Positions 43,204 through 50,457 of a stretch of DNA of 64,000 bases are shown here, in pieces. The translations under genes were made by a program, and so were the position numbers. The DNA is from an uncultured Verrucomicrobiota bacterium (GTDB lineage: Bacteria; Verrucomicrobiota; Verrucomicrobiia; Verrucomicrobiales; Verrucomicrobiaceae). The notes beneath the pieces were generated by a model that ran no database searches, was not told the DNA's origin, and worked only from the letters and a program-made list of their open reading frames with translations. The stretch covers positions 1 through 64,000 of the forward strand of contig CAILZI010000121.1 of assembly GCA_903838675.1 (NCBI GenBank). The letters are read 5' to 3'. Each line of letters begins with the position of its first letter. Position 1 is the stretch's first letter.

Positions 43204-43220
43204 TGTATTCCATGAATACA
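43204..43220. promoter_or_regulatory. 7-bp palindrome covering the ABC exporter start
   Basis: TGTATTC (43204-43210), CAT, GAATACA (43214-43220) is a perfect palindrome with a 3-base spacer. Its last base is the A of the exporter ATG. No Shine-Dalgarno precedes this start. The site could be an operator or an mRNA hairpin that masks the start. Confidence 0.4.
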
Positions 43221-45202
43221 TGAAGAAAGATGTTTTAAACCACCTCCTCAAACTTGTTGCTCCACATCGCAGCAGGTTCCTGATGGTGGCGTTTATCACT
43301 CTGCTGAGCACCGGTGCAGGGCTGGTGGAACCGCTGATCTACCGCGAGGCGATCAATGACATCGCGGGGCTCTTCGTGAAACACGCCAATGACAAGGCCA
43401 AAGTCGTGGCGGGCGAGGAACTGGAAACCGGCGACAGCCCGCTGGAGGATTTCCTTCATAAAAAAATCGTGGCCGCGCACGAGAGCACCCACCCCCTGCC
43501 TTCGCCTACCAAGAAGACGCACGAGAAAAAACCGCATACCCAGGCCCACGTGGCCGAGCGCACCCCCGGTGAGGCCATCCACACCCTGCTCTATGCAGTG
43601 CTGCTGATGCTGGGAATCAATGTGGTCAGCTACATCCTTTGGCTTTACGCCGAAAACAGGAAGGCGCAGCTCGACTGTGACATTGAACAGGAGTTCATCC
43701 AAGGAGCCTTCGCGCATGTCCTGCGGCTGCCTCTGGGTTTCTTCGGCAAGCGAGCGCCTGCCGCCATCGCCAAGCAGATTGATCAAAGCGAGGAGGTGAG
43801 CGCGATTGTCGGCGCATTTTCGCAGCAGATCCTGCCAGAGATCATCAGTCTCTTCGGCATCATGGCCATCATGTTCTACCAGAACACCACGCTGGCGCTC
43901 ATTTCAGTGTCCTTGATTCCCATCTACCTGATCATTGCCTGGCGCTCGTCCCAAAAACTTGAGACAGGACTCAACACCTACTATGAGCGCTGGGAAGATG
44001 TGAGCGCGCGCATTTCCACCGCGCTCGAAGGCATCAAAACGGTCAAGCTCAGCGGGGCGGAAGGACGCGAGGTGCAGGAATACCGCCGCATCTCCAGCAG
44101 TGCATATGACAACTTTGTTGAGCGCTCCAGGCTCTCGAACAAATTTGCCTTCTGGGAGGGAGTGCTGAGCCACCTGGCCACGGCGATGGTTCTCGGCTGC
44201 GGCGGCTATCTCGCGCTCATTCACAAGCTCACCCCTGGCGATGTGGTGATGTTTGTCGCGTATCTGGACCGGTTGTACTCACCGATCGACGAACTGTGCA
44301 GCTTGTGGGTAAACACGCAGCAGCAAATCGCCTCCATTTCACGCGCGTTCAGGCTGCTGGAGAACAAGACTGGCGAGAAGGCCGGCATACCCCTGCTGAT
44401 TGAAAATGGCAAAGTGGAGTTCAAAGACGTGAGCTTTGCCTACGTCGAGGATCATCAGGTGCTGAAGTCTCTCTCCATGGTTTTCGAGCCGGGAAAAATC
44501 ACCGCCATCGTGGGAGGCAGCGGCGCAGGCAAAACCACGGCGGTGGATTTGCTGCTCAAGCTGTATGAGCCCCAGCAGGGTGAAATTCTCATCGACGGCC
44601 AGGAACTTAGTAAGCTCGACTCCTCCAGCGTGCGCGGCCACATTGGCATGGTGGCGGCAGACGGAGCGATTTTCCGCGGCACTCTTGCCTACAACCTGCG
44701 GTACAAAAAACCTGATGCGTCGGATGCTGAGGTCATGAAGGTCGTGGAGCAGGCGGGCTTGAAAAATCTGGTGGCGCGCCTGCCAAAGGGATTGCAGACG
44801 CAGATCGGCCAGAACGGCATGGGATTGAGCGTCGGTGAACGGCAGCGCGTCCAGATCGCCCGCGTGCTGTTGAGCCGTCCAAAAATTCTCGTGCTCGACG
44901 AGGCCACGGCCAATCTCGACTACAACACGGAGGCGGAAGTGAAACACGCGATTCACCAGCTGCGGAGCAGCTGCACGATCATCATCATCGCCCACCGCTT
45001 CAGCATGGTGCGTGATGCAGACCATGTGTATGTGCTTGGCGGTGGCGGCATCCTTGAACAGGGCACGCCTGAAGCTTTGATCTCGGCTGGCGGATGGTTT
45101 GCCGCTTTTGCCCATGCCGTTGAAGAAGAGGAGGAGTCCGAAGTGGAGGAGGAAGCTGAAGAGGAAGAGGTTGAATCCGAGGACGAAGAAGCCGAAGATT
45201 GA
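43220..45202 (+). CDS. ABC-type exporter (fused membrane and ATPase domains)
   Basis: The 660-aa half-transporter has a six-helix membrane domain (about residues 18-335) and a C-terminal ATPase: Walker A GGSGAGKTT near 431-439, signature LSVGERQR near 535 (first Gly after Ser is Val), and Walker B ILVLDEATANLD near 556. Between the first two helices an enlarged loop (residues 52-120) is rich in His and Lys, and the last 28 residues are almost all Glu and Asp. The substrate is unknown. A TPR protein gene follows 15 bases later. Lipid, peptide or drug export is possible. Confidence 0.9.
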   Translation: MKKDVLNHLLKLVAPHRSRFLMVAFITLLSTGAGLVEPLIYREAINDIAGLFVKHANDKAKVVAGEELETGDSPLEDFLHKKIVAAHESTHPLPSPTKKTHEKKPHTQAHVAERTPGEAIHTLLYAVLLMLGINVVSYILWLYAENRKAQLDCDIEQEFIQGAFAHVLRLPLGFFGKRAPAAIAKQIDQSEEVSAIVGAFSQQILPEIISLFGIMAIMFYQNTTLALISVSLIPIYLIIAWRSSQKLETGLNTYYERWEDVSARISTALEGIKTVKLSGAEGREVQEYRRISSSAYDNFVERSRLSNKFAFWEGVLSHLATAMVLGCGGYLALIHKLTPGDVVMFVAYLDRLYSPIDELCSLWVNTQQQIASISRAFRLLENKTGEKAGIPLLIENGKVEFKDVSFAYVEDHQVLKSLSMVFEPGKITAIVGGSGAGKTTAVDLLLKLYEPQQGEILIDGQELSKLDSSSVRGHIGMVAADGAIFRGTLAYNLRYKKPDASDAEVMKVVEQAGLKNLVARLPKGLQTQIGQNGMGLSVGERQRVQIARVLLSRPKILVLDEATANLDYNTEAEVKHAIHQLRSSCTIIIIAHRFSMVRDADHVYVLGGGGILEQGTPEALISAGGWFAAFAHAVEEEEESEVEEEAEEEEVESEDEEAED

Positions 45203-45217
45203 GAGAGGTTCAACGCC

Positions 45218-45955
45218 ATGCCAGAACACCCTGTCTCCTTGACGAAAAAAGCCTGGCCCTACGTTGCCACACTTAGCAGTGCCTCCGTCATGCTGCTGGC
45301 TTTTTTCATTCCTTCCATCCAGGACCAGTGGGACCGCTATCAGTCACGCAAGGTGATCGGGCTGTACGTGACACTGGGAGACGACTTCATGGAGGAGGAG
45401 CGCTACGACATGGCGGAGAAGGCCTACGAGAAGGCGTTTGAACTCTCCGTGCAGACCCGCCTGGAGATCGAGATGAAACGGCTCAAAGCGCGGGTGCACC
45501 GCATGAGCATGCTCGTTGAATGGGGGGCCAAGCCGCCGGAGGATCTGGAAGATGTTGATTTTCAGCTGCTGCTTCACCTGCAAAAAAGCCATGAACATGA
45601 CAAGGAGCGCGCATACACACTGAACAGTTACGCCTCCTTCCTCGCGGGCTCCAGCAAGCTCAAGGAAGCGGAAGCCGCGCTGAGGGAAGCCCTGATCATG
45701 GATCCTGGCAGCTCCATGCTGCATCTCAACCTCGGCAATTTGCAGGATCAGGCGGGAAAAAAAGACGAGGCTCTGCAATCTTACCTCAAAGCTCTCGAAC
45801 TCGATCCCAAAAGCCTGAATGCCCACTACAATCTGGGGCTGCTGTATGTCGAACTCGGCAAGAATCAGGAAGCCAGGCAAGCTTTCGAAGCAGCGCTGAA
45901 GCTTGCGCCCGATGACCTTGAGACGCAGAAACAGCTGAAGCAGATCACCAAATAA
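45218..45955 (+). CDS. TPR-repeat protein with N-terminal membrane anchor
   Basis: The 245-aa protein has one hydrophobic segment (about residues 15-32), then a TPR-like pair (LYVTLGDDFMEEERYDMAEKAYEKAFELS). A C-terminal array of three TPRs follows, ending PDDLETQKQLKQI, with typical NLGNLQDQAGKKDEALQSYLKALELDP spacing. TPRs mediate protein contacts. Its position directly behind the exporter gene suggests a partner role there, but this is inference. Confidence 0.85.
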   Translation: MPEHPVSLTKKAWPYVATLSSASVMLLAFFIPSIQDQWDRYQSRKVIGLYVTLGDDFMEEERYDMAEKAYEKAFELSVQTRLEIEMKRLKARVHRMSMLVEWGAKPPEDLEDVDFQLLLHLQKSHEHDKERAYTLNSYASFLAGSSKLKEAEAALREALIMDPGSSMLHLNLGNLQDQAGKKDEALQSYLKALELDPKSLNAHYNLGLLYVELGKNQEARQAFEAALKLAPDDLETQKQLKQITK

Positions 45956-45985
45956 ACGGGTGATACGCCACCTCTGGAATCTCCC

Positions 45986-46849
45986 CTAAGTTGCAGCCAC
46001 CCAGCGCTGCCAAAGCCGCAGCAGCGGAGTGAGCGCGATGAACCCTAGCGTGAGCGGCACCGAGACCGTTGCAACCGCGAGTGCATCAACCACGACGATG
46101 CCTGCAAGCAACCAGCCGACGGCCTTGCCGATGGCAGGCCCGCCTTTGCGCAGGCTCTGAGTGGCATAAGCTACCAGCAGGGCAAAGACCCCCAGCACCC
46201 CAACCTGCATCAGGCTGCCGCCGGAAGAGGCGAAACGCATGGCGCAAAAAATGGCCGGCGTGTAAAGCAGCGCGAAAGCCAGCATGGCGGTCGGGACGGG
46301 CAGGACACCGCCCTTATGCTCCAGGCGGGCCGCCACGGTAATGCCCACAATATAGAAACCCAGCGCCACGGCATAAGGCAGCACCAACATGAAACTGTCG
46401 GGATTGAACGGCACTACGGCAGAGGCCGCCATCATGTACAGCAGCAACCGGCAGGCCCCCATGATGATGACAGAGCCAGCCCACTGTTTGTGATAGAGAT
46501 CGTAAAGCACAATCCCACCCGCCAGGAATGCGGTGATTTTCGGGTTGGCGCCAGTGACTGCGGCGATGGTGGCTCCCGCCAAAAGCATGGCGGCACCCAC
46601 CACCCACGCCTCGCGCAGGCTTACCTGACCTCTGGGAATGGGCCGCTCTTTGCGATGCAGGCGATCGAACTTCACATCGGCCGCATCATTCAATATCATG
46701 CCACCGATGTAGAGCAATGAACCGGCGAGAATGAGCCAGCCCAGACGCACATCGAAGAGTGCGCCGCCAGCAAGAAGCCAGGCGGCAGTGACATTCGTCC
46801 AAGCAGTTGGCAGATTGGAAATTCGGGCGAGTTGGAACCAGGGGCGCAT
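45986..46849 (-). CDS. UbiA-family prenyltransferase-like protein (EboC-like)
   Basis: The 287-aa membrane protein has about eight helices and the first UbiA motif GGMILNDAADVKFDRLHRKERP, where N, D and D bind Mg-diphosphate in true enzymes. The second DxxxD motif expected near residue 170-190 is not evident, which fits EboC-type homologues more than classical UbiA. EboC works with EboD-like synthases in ebo clusters, and an EboD-like gene is at 38664-39833, 6 kb away and not in the same operon. It may still be a normal UbiA enzyme for a lipoquinone or related lipid. Confidence 0.75.
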   Translation of the reverse strand: MRPWFQLARISNLPTAWTNVTAAWLLAGGALFDVRLGWLILAGSLLYIGGMILNDAADVKFDRLHRKERPIPRGQVSLREAWVVGAAMLLAGATIAAVTGANPKITAFLAGGIVLYDLYHKQWAGSVIIMGACRLLLYMMAASAVVPFNPDSFMLVLPYAVALGFYIVGITVAARLEHKGGVLPVPTAMLAFALLYTPAIFCAMRFASSGGSLMQVGVLGVFALLVAYATQSLRKGGPAIGKAVGWLLAGIVVVDALAVATVSVPLTLGFIALTPLLRLWQRWVAAT

Positions 46850-46888
46850 GCGTGCAGTGTCGAAACCTGACGGACAAATGTCGAACGG

Positions 46889-47899
46889 TTATTTCAACAT
46901 GCTGCGCACAAACGGCAGCATGGAGGAGTACAACGTGCTGCCGTGAAAGCGGGAGAGCTGTTCACTGACGAGCTCGGCCTCACTGTCCACATCCGCAGGG
47001 AGGAGATCCTCCCGGGTGTTGTCGCCACAGGTCGAGCTGACGCGGACAAAGCAGGAGTCGCAGTCGCGCCGCACCTCGCCGCGCACACCGGGGCCTTCCA
47101 GGACGAGACCCTGCAGGGCAGGCCCGGTGTCTTTTTCAATCAACTCGACGCTCAAGGAAGCCTTGAGCCGCAGATTGATCCACCCGGCGAGAAGGAGCGC
47201 GGTGGTGCGCTGGCCTTTGAGATGGGTGATTCGAATGGTCTGCAGTTTGGCGAGATTATGGCACGCGGTGGCGTCCTGAAAGCAGGAGGCCAGTGCGGTG
47301 CGCATGAAATGTGAGCGCGTCCAAGCGAGATCTCGCACGTCGAAGCCTCCGGTTTCGGCGTTCACGGCGGCCAGCAACGCATCAAACTGCCGGGCAGGAT
47401 CCTCCCAGCGCGAGCTGTCGATGATCAACGTGTCGATGCGGCTGTAGAGTCGTTCTTCAAAATTCTTGGACAGGTCGGCCTGCCACCAGACGACAAGCGG
47501 CAGATCGGAGTCGAGATGGGCAAAGACAATGTTTTGCACCTGCGCGGCATCCCCGCCTTCGAGCACAAAGCTGATCTGTTCACTGCAGACGACCTGTTTG
47601 CCCTGATAAGGGCGGCACAGCGCCTGGATCCAGGCCCGTGCGCGCGGCGGCTGAGCTTCCGGCAGTGCGAGAATGAGCAGGGCGCGACAGGCGTGCTGCG
47701 CGGCCACATCATCGAGCAGGTCGTTGTCCGCCATCAGCTGGCAGCTGTCCTCGGTGTAGATCGCGAGATTGATGAGTGAAGCACGGGTCTTTGCCTCGTC
47801 GCCCTCCCAAAGCTGCTTCAGGGCGCGGTCAATGCGGCCAATGGGAGTCTCAAGGCCGAGGCGATCGAGATCGGAGTCGTTAAGGCTGGAAGAGGGCAT
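46889..47899 (-). CDS. opcA: glucose-6-phosphate dehydrogenase assembly protein OpcA-like
   Basis: The 336-aa protein resembles OpcA, a redox-linked activator of glucose-6-phosphate dehydrogenase known from cyanobacteria and actinobacteria. Recognisable blocks are LINLAIYTED near the N terminus, DLPLVVWWQADLS, and IIDSSRWEDP. The position 17 bases downstream of zwf on the same strand supports the call. ATG 47899 is chosen over a Met 11 codons upstream, which would overlap the zwf stop. Cysteines C288 and C291-type pairs are not obvious, so redox control is not shown. Confidence 0.82.
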   Translation of the reverse strand: MPSSSLNDSDLDRLGLETPIGRIDRALKQLWEGDEAKTRASLINLAIYTEDSCQLMADNDLLDDVAAQHACRALLILALPEAQPPRARAWIQALCRPYQGKQVVCSEQISFVLEGGDAAQVQNIVFAHLDSDLPLVVWWQADLSKNFEERLYSRIDTLIIDSSRWEDPARQFDALLAAVNAETGGFDVRDLAWTRSHFMRTALASCFQDATACHNLAKLQTIRITHLKGQRTTALLLAGWINLRLKASLSVELIEKDTGPALQGLVLEGPGVRGEVRRDCDSCFVRVSSTCGDNTREDLLPADVDSEAELVSEQLSRFHGSTLYSSMLPFVRSMLK

Positions 47900-47916
47900 G
47901 GTGAATTCCTTCCAAA

Positions 47917-49458
47917 TTAGAGCAGGCGCCATTCACGACCGTCTGCGCGCAGCAGGTCATCTGCTTCTTTCGGTCCCCAGCTGCCGGCGGGGTACTCGTA
48001 CATGGCTGGCGGAGAATCGGACTTGTGCCAGGCTTTTTCGATTTCATCGACAAATCTCCAAGCGTTCTCGACTTCATCACGACGAGCAAACAAGGTGGCA
48101 TCACCGGCCATGGCATCCAGCAGCAGACGTTCGTAGGCTTCTGGGCTGGCCTTGCCGAAGCTGGATGAATAACGAAAGTCCATCTTCACCTGCTGCATGC
48201 TCATGGCCTGTCCCGGCTGCTTGCACAGGATGCGCAACGCGATGCCTTCATCCGGCTGAATACGGATGACGAGAGTGTTCTCACTGTTTTTGAGCATGGA
48301 TGAGGTGGCAAAGGGCACCTGCGGCGGCTTTTTGAAATGCACGCTGATTTCCGTGGCTTTTTTGGGCAGCTGCTTGCCCACCCGGATGTAAAACGGCACG
48401 CCCTGCCAGCGCCAAGTGTCGATCATGAGCCGCAGAGCGACATAGGGCTCGGTAGTGGACTCAGGATTCACACGGTCTTCCTGTCGATAACCCACACGCG
48501 GGGCACCATCAACGCTTCCGGCGGTGTATTGGGCCCGGATCACGTGTTTGCCAACCTCCTCAGGTCCCACCAGCGGACGCAGGGCGCGGATCACCTTCAC
48601 TTTTTCATCTCGCACGCTGTCGGCGCTAAGATCCGTGGGCGGCTCCATGGCGACGAGAGAGACGAGCTGCAAAAGATGGTTCTGCACCATGTCTCGCAAC
48701 GCCCCTGCAGTATCATAATAACCACCGCGGCCGCCTTCCATGCCGAGATTCTCCGCGCAGGTGATCTGCACGTGGTCGATGTAACGGCTGTTCCAGTTCG
48801 GCTCGAAGATGGAGTTGGCAAAGCGCAGCACCATGATGTTCTGCGCGGTTTCTTTGCCGAGATAGTGGTCGATGCGGTAGGTGTCTTTTTCCGCAAAGGT
48901 GGCCGCGACCACTGCATTCAAGCCCTGTGCCGTGGCCAGATCTTTGCCGAACGGCTTTTCACAGACGACCCGAGCCCATTTGCCATTGGTGCCAACATTC
49001 AGCCCGGCGGCGCGGATCATTTCCAGAATGGGTTTGAAGGCCTCGGGGGCAGCCGCGAGATAGAAGAGCCGGTTTGCAGGAGCACCGCGCTCCGCATCAA
49101 ACTGGTCAAGCAAGCGGCCCAGAGACTTGTAGCCTTCGAGGTCTTCGAATTCGCTGCGGTGATAGTGAATGCACTGGGAGAAGCTCTTCCACAGCTCGTC
49201 ATTGTGGCCCTGGCGGCTGTTCTGGCGATTCCCCTCCTCCAGTTCAGCACGAAATCCTTCGTCCGTTTTTTCACGCCGGGCGAAGCCCACCACCTTGAAC
49301 TGGGGCGGCAGATCGCCCGCAGCAGCGATGTTGTAGATGGCGGGAATCAACTTGCGATGGGTGAGATCTCCGGTGGCACCAAAGATGACCACGGAGCAGG
49401 GTTCCGCACGGTGGCGGGAGAGCAGAGTCTCTTGAAAGGGATTTTCCAATTCGGGCAT
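47917..49458 (-). CDS. zwf: glucose-6-phosphate 1-dehydrogenase
   Basis: Zwf (513 aa from ATG 49458) oxidises glucose 6-phosphate to 6-phosphogluconolactone, making NADPH. The coenzyme loop is VIFGATGDLTHRKL, and the active-site motif RIDHYLGKE holds the catalytic histidine region. Later blocks (YIDHVQIT, FYIRVGKQLPKKATEI) are typical. Length is normal. opcA follows on the same strand, so the pair forms an oxidative pentose-phosphate unit. The divergent ECF sigma gene starts about 255 bases away. The ATG follows TTTAACGCC with no Shine-Dalgarno. Confidence 0.96.
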   Translation of the reverse strand: MPELENPFQETLLSRHRAEPCSVVIFGATGDLTHRKLIPAIYNIAAAGDLPPQFKVVGFARREKTDEGFRAELEEGNRQNSRQGHNDELWKSFSQCIHYHRSEFEDLEGYKSLGRLLDQFDAERGAPANRLFYLAAAPEAFKPILEMIRAAGLNVGTNGKWARVVCEKPFGKDLATAQGLNAVVAATFAEKDTYRIDHYLGKETAQNIMVLRFANSIFEPNWNSRYIDHVQITCAENLGMEGGRGGYYDTAGALRDMVQNHLLQLVSLVAMEPPTDLSADSVRDEKVKVIRALRPLVGPEEVGKHVIRAQYTAGSVDGAPRVGYRQEDRVNPESTTEPYVALRLMIDTWRWQGVPFYIRVGKQLPKKATEISVHFKKPPQVPFATSSMLKNSENTLVIRIQPDEGIALRILCKQPGQAMSMQQVKMDFRYSSSFGKASPEAYERLLLDAMAGDATLFARRDEVENAWRFVDEIEKAWHKSDSPPAMYEYPAGSWGPKEADDLLRADGREWRLL

Positions 49459-49685
49459 GGCGTTAAAGCAAGGACTACGCCACAAACGCGGCGCTGGACT
49501 GCCAGACTAACCCGCCGCCCTCTGATGGCAACAAACGATGCCGTCCCATCAGGCTTGAGTCGATGAAATGACTTCATGGAACTCATGAATTCGCTTGGAG
49601 GCATCATGTGGGGGTACCCCGCTAAAATTTGGCGTCTCTTTCGCTGATTTTCTCTACGCCCGCTGAGTTTCAAAGGTTTGACAGC

Positions 49686-49708
49686 GCGACTCATCCGTTG
49701 AGAGTCGC
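49686..49708 (+). promoter_or_regulatory. hairpin just before the Shine-Dalgarno of an ECF sigma gene
   Basis: GCGACTC (49686-49692) and GAGTCGC (49702-49708) form a 7-bp stem with a 9-base loop, ending just before AGGG (49709-49712) and the ATG at 49715. It could modulate translation of the sigma factor or bind a regulator. The rest of the 256-base divergent region holds only a perfect GGGGTACCCC palindrome at 49611-49620. Confidence 0.35.
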
Positions 49709-49714
49709 AGGGCA

Positions 49715-50395
49715 ATGAGCAAACCGGCACCTGAGCCAGACATTCCGATCCCGGAAGACGTAAAGAAAGACAAGGGCTTGTGGGAGAAAACCCGCAAAAG
49801 CCTGATCGAACGTCTGAACAATTGGGAAGATCAGAAGACTTGGAACGAGTTTTATCAGACCTACTGGCGTCTCATTTTCAGCGTTGGCACCAAGGCGGGC
49901 CTCACACGTGAGGAAGCCTTTGATGTGGTGCAGGAAACGATCATTGCCATCGCCCGTCAGGTGCAAAAAGGTCAGTACGATCCTCGTGCAGGCTCCTTCA
50001 AGGCCTGGCTGCTGCAGATGACCCGATGGCGCATTCTCGACGTTTTTCGTGCCCGCAAGCGTCAGCCCTCCCTGGCCGACCAGGGAAATGCGGACACCGA
50101 GGACACCAGTGGTCAAGTCATTGACCGCCTCTCCCAGGACAAGGACAACCTGCTGGAAAACATCTGGGACCGCGAGTGGCGTGACAACATCACTGCGGCA
50201 GCGCTGGAACGTGTCAAAGCCAAGGTTTCGCCCCGGCAGTTTCAAATTTTCGACTGTTATGTGATGAAGGGCTGGGGGGTCAAGAAGACCTCGGAAGCCC
50301 TCGGAATCAACGCCGCACAGGTCTATCTGGCCAAGCACCGTGTCGGGGCTCTGGTGAAGAAAGAAGTGCAGGGGCTTGAGAATACGATGCTTTAG
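49715..50395 (+). CDS. ECF-type sigma factor (PVC kinase-linked group)
   Basis: The 226-aa factor has region 2 at about residues 40-115 (WNEFYQTYWRLIFSV, AFDVVQETIIAIAR, FKAWLLQMTRWRILDVFR) and region 4 at the C terminus (VSPRQFQIFDCYVMKGWGVKKTSEALGI then a recognition helix). The long N-terminal tail and the separate WEDQKTWNEF block are typical of sigma factors paired with Ser/Thr kinases in planctomycetes and verrucomicrobia. The kinase gene starts 62 bases downstream, so kinase-dependent control is a fair inference. Confidence 0.88.
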   Translation: MSKPAPEPDIPIPEDVKKDKGLWEKTRKSLIERLNNWEDQKTWNEFYQTYWRLIFSVGTKAGLTREEAFDVVQETIIAIARQVQKGQYDPRAGSFKAWLLQMTRWRILDVFRARKRQPSLADQGNADTEDTSGQVIDRLSQDKDNLLENIWDREWRDNITAAALERVKAKVSPRQFQIFDCYVMKGWGVKKTSEALGINAAQVYLAKHRVGALVKKEVQGLENTML

Positions 50396-50457
50396 TGGGA
50401 GACTTCCGGGCGCTGGCTTGCACAGGCCATGCTGCACCCCAACTCCACGCCTGCTTC

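Noticed and set aside
48337..49566. 409-codon plus-strand frame across zwf
   Set aside because: It is antisense to a certain gene, with His/Arg/Ala-rich translation and no recognised motif.
49678..49683. Perfect TTGACA before the ECF sigma gene at 49715
   Set aside because: At 17 bases downstream lies AGAGTC, not a -10 box, and it overlaps a hairpin.
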